Origin: Meloidogyne chitwoodi
Lineage: Eukaryota; Nematoda; Chromadorea; Rhabditida; Meloidogynidae
Length of the DNA stretch: 64,000 nt
Reading direction: 5' to 3'
NCBI GenBank assembly: GCA_015183035.1
Contig: JACZZP010000016.1
Span: 1,240,001 to 1,304,000, forward strand
The translations under genes and the position numbers were made by a program. This document shows, one piece after another, positions 1 to 12,432 of the stretch. Positions within the stretch are counted from its first letter, which is position 1, and each line of letters opens with the position of its first letter. The notes beneath the pieces are model-generated. The model did not search any database. It was given only the letters and a program-made list of their open reading frames with translations, and was not told the origin of the DNA.

Positions 1-1936
1 AGTCCACCGCTGACGATCAACACTCTAACGATTAACCCCCTTGAAGATAGTCTGAGGATCAGTTTACGAAAATAATAAAAAATACAATTGTGGCTTATCA
101 GTTACTACTCTAATTGTATTTGTAAAATCAAAGATAGCATCACAAAGTTACTCATCTCAATAATTACTCCAAAAGTCCTTATGTTGACCTACCAAAATTG
201 AAATATTGTGAATAAATAGGTGGCAGCTATCTTCAACCCTTTCTGTAAAATGCCTGTGTTTTCAAATATTTTAAAAAAGCTCTATATTTATATATCTACA
301 TACTGTACTATTTCTATGTATATCTAATAATATTTTTTTAATTATTCTAATAATTATTATATATTGGTTTACGATCATATACCACACAGAATGGACACAT
401 ATAAATATATGTTTAACTTTTTGTGTTAGGTTTAAATTAGAAAAAACAAACCTTTTTTAGTTTTCTTTTCTTCCTTTTTTACTTTTTCTACTAAATAGTT
501 AGGAATCGGTTGTCAATATTTTCTGGCAAAAATACTTAGTGTGTTCTATCCCCTTCTCTATATATAATTTCCATTTAATTAAATAACACAAAAATAAATA
601 AATATAATTATAATAAATATAATATAAATTCTTTTACTTGTTTTCATTTCATTTTACCGATTATTCAATTTGATTAGAATATTTTTTAAACTATTTTCAC
701 ACTTTTTTGCCTATTAGTTTAAGAGAAAATCTATTTTTAATTTTTTCCCTTTTTTACCCTTTAGTTTTCTCTATTCTTTCGTTCCTTTTATTTTTTTTGT
801 TTTTCACAATGTTTTTTTCCGACAAAATGGACAGGCTAACTATTAAAAAAGTAGATCGTCCACTGATTCAATCACTATTAAAATAAATAAATAAATAAAA
901 AAAGGGAAATGTAAAAAAAGGAGGAAGATCGTGAAAAAGCAAAAAATAGGCTTAATGTAAATTGTTTAGAGTAATTGTTAATATATTATTTATTTTTTTA
1001 TTTCATTTATATTTATCAAAATATTTCCTAGCTTTGGCCAAAGTATTTATTAAGGGGCGTGTCAGAGATCAACTTATATTGCAGCTGTGGTTTGTAAAAA
1101 AGAGTAAAAAGGAATAAATAAAATATATTTTTATTATTTTAAACTTTTATTTTTTAAAACAAATTAATTTAATTAAAATTAATTTTTGTTTACAAATTAT
1201 CTTTTTATATACAATTAAATTGTATATTTTTTTTTATTAAATTTAAGAATTTTTAAATTTACCTAAATAAATATTTAATTTATTTTAACTTTATATATTT
1301 TTAATTATATCTTTTTTTTTTAAAGTTTATAAATAATTTTAATTTTCCTAAAACAAAGATATTTCCTAAATAATTTACAATTTATTTTTAATTAATTAAA
1401 ATTAAATATAAAACAATTTATTGTCGGTTATTTTCTTTTAATTATTATTTATTATCATTATTTTCATTAATAAACACAGATGTTTTATTTATTTATTAAT
1501 TCTTTAAATATATTTAATGCCAAAAACTCTTTAATTTTTTTTACTTTTTTGATTTTCCGCATTTTCTTTATATAAAATAAATAAATATATTTATTTATAT
1601 AACTTTATCAGTGCCAATTTATTTTATTTTATTTTTTCTCAGAGTATAAATTTTTTTATTTTTAATCAGAACAGAAGCAAAATATAAATAAATAAAATAA
1701 AGCAATAAAAAATAGCAACTACTATTCCCGCAAATAAATAAATAAAATTATTTAAATTGTATAATTAATTAAATTATAAAAATATTTTTTTAGAATACTG
1801 TAAAGGTTAAATTAATTTTATAAAAATAAAAGGTTTTTTATTTTTTATTTTTTGAATTAATATTCCTATTTTTCTTTTATTTATTTTTAAATAAATATAT
1901 ATTTTATTTTTCAGTTTTATTTAATTTTAACTAAAA
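1..1936. other. AT-rich intergenic region, no gene seen
   Basis: No open frame with coding character and no RNA gene was recognised on either strand. The stretch is A/T homopolymers and TTAATTAA/ATAAATA runs, with a few more mixed segments (about 1-250, 480-560 and 1030-1090). The last few hundred bases must hold the promoter of the gene that starts at 1937; no clear core promoter motif stands out from the AT background. Confidence 0.6.
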
Positions 1937-4900
1937 ATGAATGATTTATTATTATTTTTTATTTTAATAAAATCTATTTTTTTCATTATTTTATATTTAA
2001 CTTCTGGCGTTGAATTTGCTTCTGTTCCTTTTAAAGAAAATAAATATTTAAATAATAATGAATGCAATAATAATGGAGTTTGTTTTTTATTTAATTAAAT
2101 AAAAATAATAATTTATTTTTAATTTATAAAAATAATTAAATTTTAATTAATTAATTTTTTAGATTTATAATTATTTTTGGAAATTAACTAAAAATGGAAA
2201 AGATGTTAATATTTCATATATTTTTGGTTAATTTATTTATTTTTAAATTAATTAATTATATTTAAGGTATATTAAAATTTATAACAATTGATGAAATTAA
2301 TAATTCTTTACCAAAAGAATTATGGAAAGAATTAAATAATTCTGATATTATTTTATTAGAAGCTAATTATAATGCTAAGAAAAAAGATTGGATTGAATGT
2401 TTTAATAAATTAAAAGGAGAACATAATATTACTAAAAAAATTGAAGAAAGATTACAGAATTGTAATATTTTAATTTTAAAATATTATTTATTCTAATTAT
2501 AAGGACATTAATTAATTAATTAATTTAGATTATAATAATTATCAACGTTTTGGTCTTTTAAAATATTTTAATTGGAAAGATCTTCCTTCACAATGGATAT
2601 TTCAAGGAATTATTAATTTGAGAGCAGAATTAGTAATTAATTAATTAATTAATTAATTAATATTTTAGGAAAAAAGAATAAAAAATATTAATGAACAAAG
2701 TTTATTATTTACAAAAGAAATTGAACAAAAAGGAATTCAAAATTCAAAAAAAATATTTTATTTAAATAATTTAACAGATAATTTTTGTAATAATTTTCCT
2801 TTATTAGCAAATAATCAAAAATTGGTAAAAAATAAATAATTAAAATTTATTTTTATTTTTTATTTATTTTTAAAGATGGAATTTGCTTTAGATAAATTAT
2901 TAAATGAAATTGAAGAAATTATTAAAAAACAAAAAATTATTGGATCTTGGCAAAGAGCTATTAATAAATATAAATGTGGAAATTTTCAAATAACAGATGA
3001 TTTAATTGGAGAAGAAAATATTTTAAAAGAATATTTTGATCAAGTAGATTTGGATAATTTTAGAAAGGTTATTTTTTGTGATTTATTTAATTATTTAATT
3101 AATTAGTTAAATTATAGACAATTAATTTGTTAAACAAAGATCTTAATATACATCGTGAAATAATTGCTAAAAAAATAATTAAAAATATGGAAAAAAATCC
3201 AGAAAAGAAATTATTTTTTTTTGTTGATGCAGGTAATTTAAAATAATTATTTAAAATAATTATTTATTTAAGGTCATTTGGTAGGAGAAAATAATTTAAT
3301 TAATATTTTGGCTGAAAAAGGATATATTTTAAAACAATATAATCCTTCAAAAGAAATTACTAAAAAAGAATATTTAACAACAATTAATTATTTAAATAAT
3401 AATAATAAAGTTACTTCAATAAATTCTGAAAATAGAAATATTAGAGAAGAAAAAAATATAAAAAAAGAAGAAGAAAATGAAACTTTTTTTGAATTAAAAA
3501 TTAATAAAACAAATAATAATAAATTAAAAATAATTAATAATATTAATTTAACAACAACAACAACAACAACAACAATAAATAATAATAATATTATTATTTT
3601 AGAAAATAATAAAACAACAAAAGTATTTAATAATAATAAAACAATTATTATTAATAATAATAATTCAAACAAAAAATAGTTTAGTAATTTTAATTAATTA
3701 TTTTATTTTTAATTATATTCAGTAAATATTATTTAAAGGATATATAGATTAATATATAAAAAAAATTAAAAAAATATATATAGTTAATATATATTAGCAT
3801 TTTAATAAAATAATAATATTTCATAAACTTTAATTTATTTTTAATTAATTAATTTATTTTTCAGTTCATCATTTTGGACAGCATTAATTATTTTTATTAT
3901 ATCAAATTTATTAATTATTATTTTTGTTTGTTGGATTATTTTTAATAATAATTGTTTTACTTCAAATCGTTTTAAACCTCCAAATATTTCTGGTATTTGT
4001 AGTAATGATGAAAATAATGGATATAAAATAACAGCAGTTAATTATAAATTAAATGATGATAATTTAGTTAAATTTAAAATTAAAGTAAATTTTAATTTAA
4101 TTATTTTAAGAAAATAAAAGAAAAACAACAAATATGGATAACATCTTCTCCTTCTTCTCAAAAAATAAATAATAATAATATATTTTCATTAAATAATACA
4201 ACACCACCTAAATCATCTAATAAATCTTTTTCTGAATCAACTGAAACAATTGAAACAAGTTTTAATGAAGAAAATAAAAATAATGATAAAATTGAAATTG
4301 CTAATAATAAAAATGAATTTTTGGTATTTTTTAAATTAAATTAATAATTATTATTATTTTTTAAGACAAAACAATTATTAGAAGAAGAAGAAGAAGGAGA
4401 ACAACAACAACAATATCTTTCTACTAGTTCATTAACATTTTCTTCTCAAATTCCAAAAACACAATTAAATCAAACAAATAAAATTAAAGTAATTTAATTT
4501 AAATTAATTTAAATAATTTTAAATATTTTTTAGAATATTTCTTCAGAAAAACATCCAAATTATAATAAATCTCTTCAAACAATTAAAGAATCAAAAAGAG
4601 AAGCACCACCTCCACCAATTCCTTCAAATATTCCTTCATTTAATAATAATAATATTAAAAATAAAAAAGATAATAATTTGGTAAATATTAATTAATTAAT
4701 TAATTTTAAAATTAAATTTAGGAAAATGATTCATCAGATAATAATTTATATGCAAAAATTAATAAACAAAAAAATGAAGAAATAATTACTCCTAAAGAAG
4801 AAGAAGAAAAAGAAATTAATAAAAATAATAATTTAATTTTAAATGAATATAATGGAATTAATTATTCATTAAATAATGAATATCAGGTAACTAATTAATT

Positions 4901-5041
4901 AAATTTATTTATTTATTTTTAAATAAAAAGCAATTAAATGAAGACAATAATCAAAATAATAATTCTTCTTTAATTTCCTCTACAGAAGAGAAAAATATTT
5001 CAGATGAGAAATTAAATGAAAATAATAATAAAATTGAATAA
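1937..5041 (+). CDS. Tiki/TRABD2-like membrane protein with degenerate zinc motifs
   Basis: Exons fit with consistent phase: 1937-2077, 2163-2226, 2267-2461, 2529-2632, 2669-2824, 2876-3067, 3118-3232, 3273-3678, 3865-4084, then further short exons to a stop at 5041; roughly 770 residues. Seen: a hydrophobic signal-like N terminus; a Tiki-type core with SYIFG, then SLPKELW and SDIILLE, a Cys-containing central part, KYKCGN, and FFFVDAGHLVG followed by LAEKGYIL; an Asn/Thr-rich linker; one transmembrane segment near residue 460; and a tail of about 300 residues with a PPPPIP run and acidic stretches. Known: Tiki (TRABD2) proteins are membrane-tethered metalloproteases that cleave the Wnt N terminus and carry two GX2H motifs. 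Here the first reads GILK and the second DAGH, so zinc binding and protease activity are doubtful. The family call rests on the order of motifs. The donor at 3679 (GTTTAG) is unusual but is the only one seen that keeps the frame into the membrane exon. Confidence 0.78.
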
Positions 5042-5370
5042 ATATTTTTTTTAATTATTTTTTTTAAATATTAAATTCTCTCTTTTTTATTTATTAAACT
5101 CATATTTAAAAAAAAATTAAAAAAATATTAAAAGAGAGAGATTTTAATTTAATTATTTAATTAATTTAATATTAAATAACCAAACCTCATAATATATATT
5201 TATTTATTTTTTTAAATTATTTAATATTAATATATCACATTTAAAATATATCACAATATAATCTTTTCTTCTTTCTTTTTTTTTTAAATATCCTTTAATT
5301 TTATTTATTTAATATTTATTTTTTTTAATTAAATATATGGCTAATTTTGTTAAAATAAAATAATATTTTT
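5042..5370. other. Spacer between two convergent genes
   Basis: About 330 bases of nearly pure A/T between the two stop codons. It must contain both 3' UTRs and poly(A) sites. Several AATAAA-like strings occur, but they are too common in this AT background to assign. Confidence 0.5.
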
Positions 5371-8300
5371 TTAATTTTCTAATATTCTTTCTTCATTATT
5401 ATTTTCTTCTTTTACTAAAAAATATTGTTTTTCTTCATTTGTTGGAATTACTACTAAACTATTAAATGAATCTTGTGAAGTAGAAGGTTTAGGAAATATA
5501 GCTCTAGCAACTACTCCAGCTGGAGGACCATTAATCCAATTTAAACGTTTAATTAAATGAATAGGTGTTGTAGTTAATTGTTTTTGTTGACAAATTGAAG
5601 AATCTTTAATTTAAAAGTTTGAAATGAATATTAATTTTTAATTTAATATTCTGAGAGTAAATCAAAAATATATAACTAATTTTATTTTAAAAATTAAATT
5701 AAAATAATTTACTTCTTTTTTGTTGTCTTTCAATTGTTTTAATATATCCATTTCTTGAAATTATTTGTCTTTGACTAGAATCAACAAAAGCACATAATGC
5801 CCCATTTTTCATTTCTCTTAAAGTACAATTAAATGTTCTAATTAAAGCTTTTTGTTTTTGATTATTTGGAGGTGTTGTTGTTGTTATTTTTGATGTTATT
5901 AATTTTGTATTTTTATTTTCTGAAGGAGAAGAGAATTGATGCCAACTAAAATTAATTTATTTATTTTTAAAAAATAAATAAATCCAATTGATCAACAAAG
6001 TGTTGATCAATTGGGTTAACCTTTAAATTATTTAAACAAACATTTTTCTCTTCTTTTGTTGTTCTTCATTATTAATTGAAGAATTTAAAAAATAATTTCC
6101 ATCATTTGTTCTGTCATCTATTTGTATTGAATGTGTTCTTATTGTTGTTGTTTCACTTAATGATATTATTAATTTTAAACGAATTATTTTCCATTGTTCA
6201 GCATTTAAATAAGAATTTATTTGGGCATATTGATAACCAATTTGACGACAAAAATCACGCCATTCAATAATATTATTTTCATCAGAATTTGGACGAGCAA
6301 GTGGAATTAATATTAATTCTTTAATTAAATAAATAAATAAAATAATATTATTTAATAAAAACCAATAATATTTCCAAGAAGATTAGTATATTGACGCAAT
6401 TCAGTTTCATTAAGAAATGATTGAATGTTAATATTTGATTGATTTTTAATTTTATCAATATCTATTAAAGCATTTCTAATTGAAGAACAAGAATTACATA
6501 ACTTTTAAAAAATAGATAAATAATTAAATTAATAAATTAAAAAATACACTAAAAAGTATATCAGAACATATTTCATCTCGTAATAATCTAAATTTATTTA
6601 ATACTTGTTCTGCTGTTGTAGAATCTATAGGTGATGATCCTTTTAACCAATCAGGTCTAGAAGAGGCAGAAAGTGTTAAACTAGTAGCAAAACGTTTAAC
6701 TTTTTTCTTTGTTAAATTAATTAATTAATTAATTTAAATTTATTACTTCTTTACATTCAGGCCATTTATAAAATATTAACCAATTAGTAGCTGAGTGTAT
6801 AGCTAATAACATATTTGAAAAATCAGTTAAATATAAACTACTTATATACTAAATAAATAAATAATAATAATTAAAAATTAATTAAAAATAAAAATAACTT
6901 GTTCCATTTCTAATTCAGTTTGTTGACTACTTGTTTTACCTCCATAACCCATTATTTCCATTAATATTGTATTAAATAAATAAAGAGCTATTAAATAATT
7001 ATATTTAAATATAAAATAATTTAATTTTATAAAAAAACACAATTAATTGTTGGTCTGTTATTTACTTTAGAGTTATTTCCAATAGAAATTAAAATAATTT
7101 TTAATATATTACAACTACTAATTTATTATTTTAATTTTTAATAAAGGATTAATTAAATATTTTTTTAAAGTAAAAATTAAAAAAAAAGACTTACTATTAC
7201 AAATAATAAATTTAATTGAGAGTAACTTTAAAAATAAATTAATTAATTAAAAATAATAATAACTAAACTGTTAACATTAAATGAACATTTCTTCCTAAAG
7301 CTCTTTGTCTTTGTGGTATAATATTTTGATGTCCAATAGTTCTTTGGGCTGAAGCTATTTGCAATGTTCTGACTGTTAATATTGCTATTATAATTATTGG
7401 AGTTGGGGCACGAAATATTAAATCAGGAAGTAAATGAGAAAGAATTGCATAATATTGATTATTTACCTTTAAAATTAATTAAATAAATTAAATAAATAAT
7501 TAATTAAATACTAATTCTCTTTGTACAATCATCGTTTTAACTTCAAATCCATTTGAACGAAATTCATAACTTTATTTAAAATATTTTATTAATTTATTTT
7601 ACTTTAATTTACCAATCAATTAAAGTTCTTTCAAATGGAACAGCTAAAAAATTTAAAGCAAAAGCACCCAATACAATAAAAGAAAATATTAAACGTAAAG
7701 AGAATTGTCCTTTTCTAGTACGTTGTTCTAAAGGATTAGATACTGCTTTATGTCTTTCTATTGTTATTGCCAATACTTGCCATATCTTTTTTAATTTAAT
7801 TAATTAATTATTAAATATATCTCTTACAGTTCCAGTAACACAAAAACTAGCAAATGGTTGAAATAAATAAAGTAAATAAGCAGTAATTCCAACAAAAGGT
7901 AAAATACCTACACAAATACAAATTATACCTTTTTAAAAAATAAAAAATAAAATAAAATTTAAATAAAAATAAAACCATAAGAGAAAAGACAACAACATAA
8001 TAAGGCAATATCCCAAACACATAAAGCTGTTAAATGTTTGGCTAAACGACGAGAAAAATGAGTAGATTTACTATGAAGCTAATTAAAATAATTAAATTAT
8101 TAATTTATTATAATATTATTTATTTAAAAATAAATAAATTACTTGATAAACAAATAAAGCATTTCCAATTAAACCAAAACTAACTAATAAACAAGTAATT
8201 AATCCATTTACAATAAATGAAAATCTTTCATATCTTTAAAAGTATTTAATTAATTAATTAATTAAATTAAAATATTTACGTTTCTAATTCAGTAAGCATT

Positions 8301-8595
8301 TTTTTAGCTTGGGGGTCATCATCTCCTAAACTTCGATAAAAAAGAAGTAAATCAAAACACCAAGCTATTATTAAAATAAATAAATAAATATATTAATTAA
8401 TTAATTAATTAAATTTAAAAAACCTTCAACAGGAGGTTCTTCCATTAAAATTGAATTTAAATTATTATTATTATTTATTATTATTGTATTATTATTATTA
8501 TTATTTAAATTAGTTATATTATTATTTAAAAATGTTAAAGGTTTAATTGTTGTTGTTGTTGAGGATGTTATTTTAATAAAAATATTTTCATTCAT
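5371..8595 (-). CDS. Rhodopsin-family GPCR, neuropeptide (FMRFamide-receptor-like) type
   Basis: Many short exons on the minus strand. The ATG is at 8595 and the stop at 5371. An Asn/Thr-rich N terminus is followed by membrane segments: TM1 (VNGLITCLLVSFGLIGNALF), TM2 (HLTALCVWDIALLCCC), TM3 ending in TIERHKAVSNPL, TM4 (FIVLGAFALNFLAVPFER), TM5 (LLPDLIFRAPTPIIIIAIL), a TM6 region and TM7 (SNMLLAIHSATNWLIFYK). ERH replaces the usual DRY at the end of TM3, and the TM7 NPxxY position reads as a nematode-style NWLIF. These traits fit class A peptide receptors of the nematode FMRFamide-receptor-related group; the ligand cannot be told. The tail after TM7 is long, with a Cys-rich LCNSCSSI segment followed by polar sequence. 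An intron holds a perfect 13-bp inverted repeat (5984-6014). Exon edges in the TM6 area are the least certain. Confidence 0.74.
5984..6014. repeat. Perfect 13-bp inverted repeat inside a GPCR intron
   Basis: The arms are CCAATTGATCAAC (5984-5996) and its exact reverse complement (6002-6014), with a 5-base loop. The site lies in a short intron of the minus-strand receptor gene and would form a stable hairpin in the pre-mRNA on either strand. Confidence 0.85.
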
Positions 8596-11539
8596 TTTTT
8601 AAAAATATAAATAAAATTAATTATTATTTTCAAGAAATTTTAAATGATTTTTTAATAATTTTATTTCTTTTTTTTTATTAAAATCTAAAAATATATTTTT
8701 AAAATATTTTATTAATAAATATTATTTAATTTTTAAATTTTATTCCAATAATATTTATTTATTAAAAAGAAAATAAATAATTAAAAAAGAAGAAAATAAT
8801 GCAACTTTTTTTTAAATAAAATATTTAAATTTATTTATTATAAAAAAATTAAATAAAAATATTTTTTTATATTAAATCTTTAAAAAACAAAAAAAGAGAA
8901 AAAGTTTTATATAAAAACTAATTTAATTATTAAAAAATTATATTAATGGAAATGTCTCTTTTTTATTTTCTAAATAATATTTTTAGGTAAAAAGAAAGAA
9001 AGTTTATTTTATTTTGTCCTTTTTTTTAAAAAAAAGTTTATTTAAAGGTTTTTTATTTTTAAATAATAATTATTATAATAATAATACACAAAAATAAAAA
9101 GAATGAGAAAATTTCTTTTATTTTTTTGAGGGAAAGGATTAAATAAAACTAAGTTTTTAAAGGAAAAACAAATAATTTTAAAGAATTTAAAAGAGAGGAG
9201 AGGTGGGAAAAATATTTTTTTATTTTTTTTGAACGTTTAAGGAATGGAAAGAGAGAGAGACTGTTTGTTTGTTTCCGGTATTTCCCAATAAAAAGAAGCT
9301 CTTTTTTATTTTTTAAGTTTTTAGCTTTAGGGTTTGACTTAAAAAGAAATAACAAAATATTATTATAATTATTTTTTAAAGATAAAAAATATCAATAATT
9401 TAAAATTTAAAAATTGGTATAAATTGTCTTTATTTAATTATAAGAAAAAATAAAATAAAAAATGATTATTGGTCGCTTAAAATATTTTTTTATTATTATT
9501 AAAAATTATATAATTTAAAATAAAATAAATAAATAATATTTAAATATAAATTAATTTTTATTTAAAGTTTTAAAAAAGAGAAATATTAAAAAAAAGTCAA
9601 TTGGATATATTTACAAATATTTATGTATAATCATATGACCAAATTTAGCTATTAACTAAGCTTTTTAATCTTTTACCTTTTTTTTTAAATTTAAATAAAA
9701 AAGAAAAAAAATTAATTAATTAGCATAAAAATGAGAAGAGAAAATAAAATATATTTATTAGAGGTTAAGTTGGGGAAATGTTTAAAATATTATTTTTATT
9801 TAATTAATTTTAAATATTTTAAGAGAATAAAATAATTAAATAATTTGTTAAAATATTAATTAATTAATTAATTATATTTTAATATTAATTAATTAATTAA
9901 TTAATTAATTTTAAATATTTATTAAAATATCCCCCAACAAAATATTCTTCTTCTTCTTCTTTTTAAATAAAATAAATTATAGCAGCTGCTATATAATATT
10001 ACATATAAATATAAATATTTATTTAATTTAAATATATTTATATCAAAGAATTATTTTTTACTCTTTCATTTAAATCTAATTTCCTCTTTTTTCTTAAAAT
10101 AAAAGTAAAATATATTTTAAAGACTGACTGACATATTTAAATAAATAAATAAATAAATATTAAATTAAAATAAATATTATTTTAATTTAAGTAATAATTA
10201 ATTTTTTAAAATAAAATAATCGTCTTCTTTTTTAATTTAAATATTTATTTAAAAATAGATAAATTATTTATATTTAATTAAAAATTAAATTATTTCTTTT
10301 ATTTTAATTAATTATGCAAATATATTTTTAAAAATTGTTGTTTTTAATTAATCTTTTTTTCTTTAAAAATATTAAATATTTGCATAAATAAATTTAAGAA
10401 AGATTTTTTTATTAAAAAAAAATTAAAAATAATTTTTTGAATACAAATAAATAAATAAAATATTATTTTTTTAAATTAATTTTTAATCATTTAAATAAAT
10501 ATATTTGCGTGTATATAAAAATAATTAATTAATTATTAAAACATTTTAAAGATTTTCTTTTTTTTTAATTTAAAAATAAATTTAAATTAATTTAAAAATA
10601 TATATTTAAATAATTTAAATATATTATTATTAAATATTAAATAATTATTTAAAAAAACAAATGAAATGATGTGAGAAAATTAGAAATTTAAGTAGTTAAA
10701 AGGAAAAGAAAAAAAATAAAAAATAAAAAAAAGTCATTTAATTTACTTTTTTTTAATAAATAAATAAATAAATATATTATTTACCGTCAATTTTAAATAT
10801 TTCCGGTAAATATAAATTTAAAAAATATTTATTTATTTATTTAAAATTAATTTAAAAAATGTCAAATATAATTTTAATTTAAAAAAAAGAGGAGAGAAAA
10901 ATTTAAAATTTTATTTCCAATTTTTAGAAAAAAAAAATATTAAATATATCTGTCTAGAAAATCTTTAAATATTTTTTCTTAAAATTAATTTTAAATAAGA
11001 AATAATTTAAAAATAATAAATAAAATGACATTTTCTTTAATTAAAAAAGAGTAAAAATTAATTTAAAAAATGTTTCTTCTAAAATTAAATAATTTAAAAA
11101 TAATATTTAATTTACGTCATTTTTATTATTTTTTAAATTAAAATTATTGCAGAATTAATTTAAAAAGAAATATTAAAAAATTGTTAAAAATTAAAAAATA
11201 TTTATTTTTTATAAAATGATTGGTTTCTTCTTTTTTTTAATAAAGTCTATTTAATAATAAAATATTTAAAAAATATAAATAAATAAATATATTTTTAATA
11301 CAGTTTTGACTTAATCTCTTAGAAATATTATTATTATTTTGATTTATTTAAAAAAATAATTTTAAATCTTTTTTTTTTTTAATCCTTAAATAAATATTTT
11401 TAATTAAAATTATTTAATTAAAAATTAATTTATATAAATTATTTATATTTTTTAATTAAAGATATATTTTTAAAAAATAAAATAAAGAACAAAAACTTTT
11501 AATTAAAATTATTTTAAATTTATTTTTATTATATATAGG
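8596..11539. other. AT-rich gene-free region upstream of the GPCR
   Basis: About 2.9 kb of A/T runs and short simple repeats. Open frames here (such as 9149-9355 on the minus strand) have no family motifs. No tRNA or other RNA gene was recognised. The promoter of the GPCR gene should lie just above 8595. Confidence 0.6.
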
Positions 11540-12432
11540 TATATTTGAGTTATTCACGGTAAGGTAATCCGCCGGTAATTCTCAGTAATTTTTCCCTGTT
11601 AATTTATTTGACTTTTCAATATGAGAAGGGAAAAAAGTTGATGGAAGAGAAGAAACATTAAAAAGAAAAGTTTATCCCTAACTAAATTGGTAAAACTGGC
11701 AGTTGTAGTATGGTTGAGTGGTTAGTGTGCTAGTCTATTACTTACTTTTGACGCAGGTTCGATTCCTATGTTATTTATAAAATAAATATTTGGTGGTATT
11801 GTGGCAATGATTTTGTTACGCATATTTTTTTCTTTCATTTTCTAACTTTTTAAAATTTATAAACATAAATAAGTTAATATTTTTCACTGTGGTGCCAAAA
11901 AGGATAAATTATATCAACTATACTGCAATAAATTTTAAAAATTTTTTTCTGCGGCGCTTAAAATCCCATCCAATGATTAAGCATGTCCTTGTAAAATTTT
12001 AATTGAAATTTTTCTCTGCGGAGAAAAATAATCTACTTCTCAAAAATATTGATATTTTTCATACATAAAAATAGCCTCTCTAAAATATATTTAAATATTA
12101 TTTAAATTACCTTATTTATAAAAATTGATGAAAAAATTTTAATTCAAAATATTTAAAAACTTTGTAACCGGTTCTGGAACTGCAAAAATGCAATAACAAG
12201 TTCCGAAAGTGGAACCTGTTCCAATGGAAATTTTGGAACTTTTCCATCACTGCTTTTGAGTCCAGAAATGCAGAAATATTGACTTTCTTAAATCAATCAC
12301 TTTTACTTATTAATTATAAATATTAAATTTACTTTTTACCCTTAAGCTACAATATTTTCTTTTTTTAAATGTAAAAAATTTTTTTACCGAAATTACCGTT
12401 ACCGGAAAAAACATATGAATAACTCTAATATA
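11540..12432. mobile_element. Inverted-repeat element with internal tRNA-like boxes
   Basis: The left end TATATTTGAGTTATTCA (11540-11556) matches, in inverse orientation with one change, TGAATAACTCTAATATA at 12416-12432. Just inside, GGTAAGGTAATCCGCCGGTAATT on the left faces ACCGTTACCGG on the right. The body is less AT-rich than its surroundings and has no coding capacity. It carries A-box- and B-box-like motifs at about 11712-11766. It is probably a non-autonomous terminal-inverted-repeat element or a composite with a SINE. A target-site duplication could not be settled in the AT background. Confidence 0.6.
11700..11772 (+). other. tRNA-like sequence (degenerate, SINE-type)
   Basis: TGGTTGAGTGG resembles a pol III A box and GGTTCGATTCC a B box, at tRNA-like spacing. 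The T-stem has a mismatch, no clean anticodon stem or acceptor stem forms, and the 3' flank runs straight into A/T. It is therefore called a tRNA-derived relic and not a working tRNA. It lies inside the inverted-repeat element 11540-12432. Confidence 0.5.

Noticed and set aside
2876..3106. Separate small gene starting at the ATG at 2876
   Set aside because: The ATG is the first codon of an internal Tiki exon, right behind an acceptor and in frame with the exons before and after.
9149..9355. 68-codon minus-strand frame in the AT desert
   Set aside because: Lys/Leu/Phe-rich composition as expected from A/T runs; no splice partner or domain.
11700..11772. Working tRNA gene
   Set aside because: The A and B boxes are present, but the anticodon and acceptor stems do not form and the T-stem has a mismatch.
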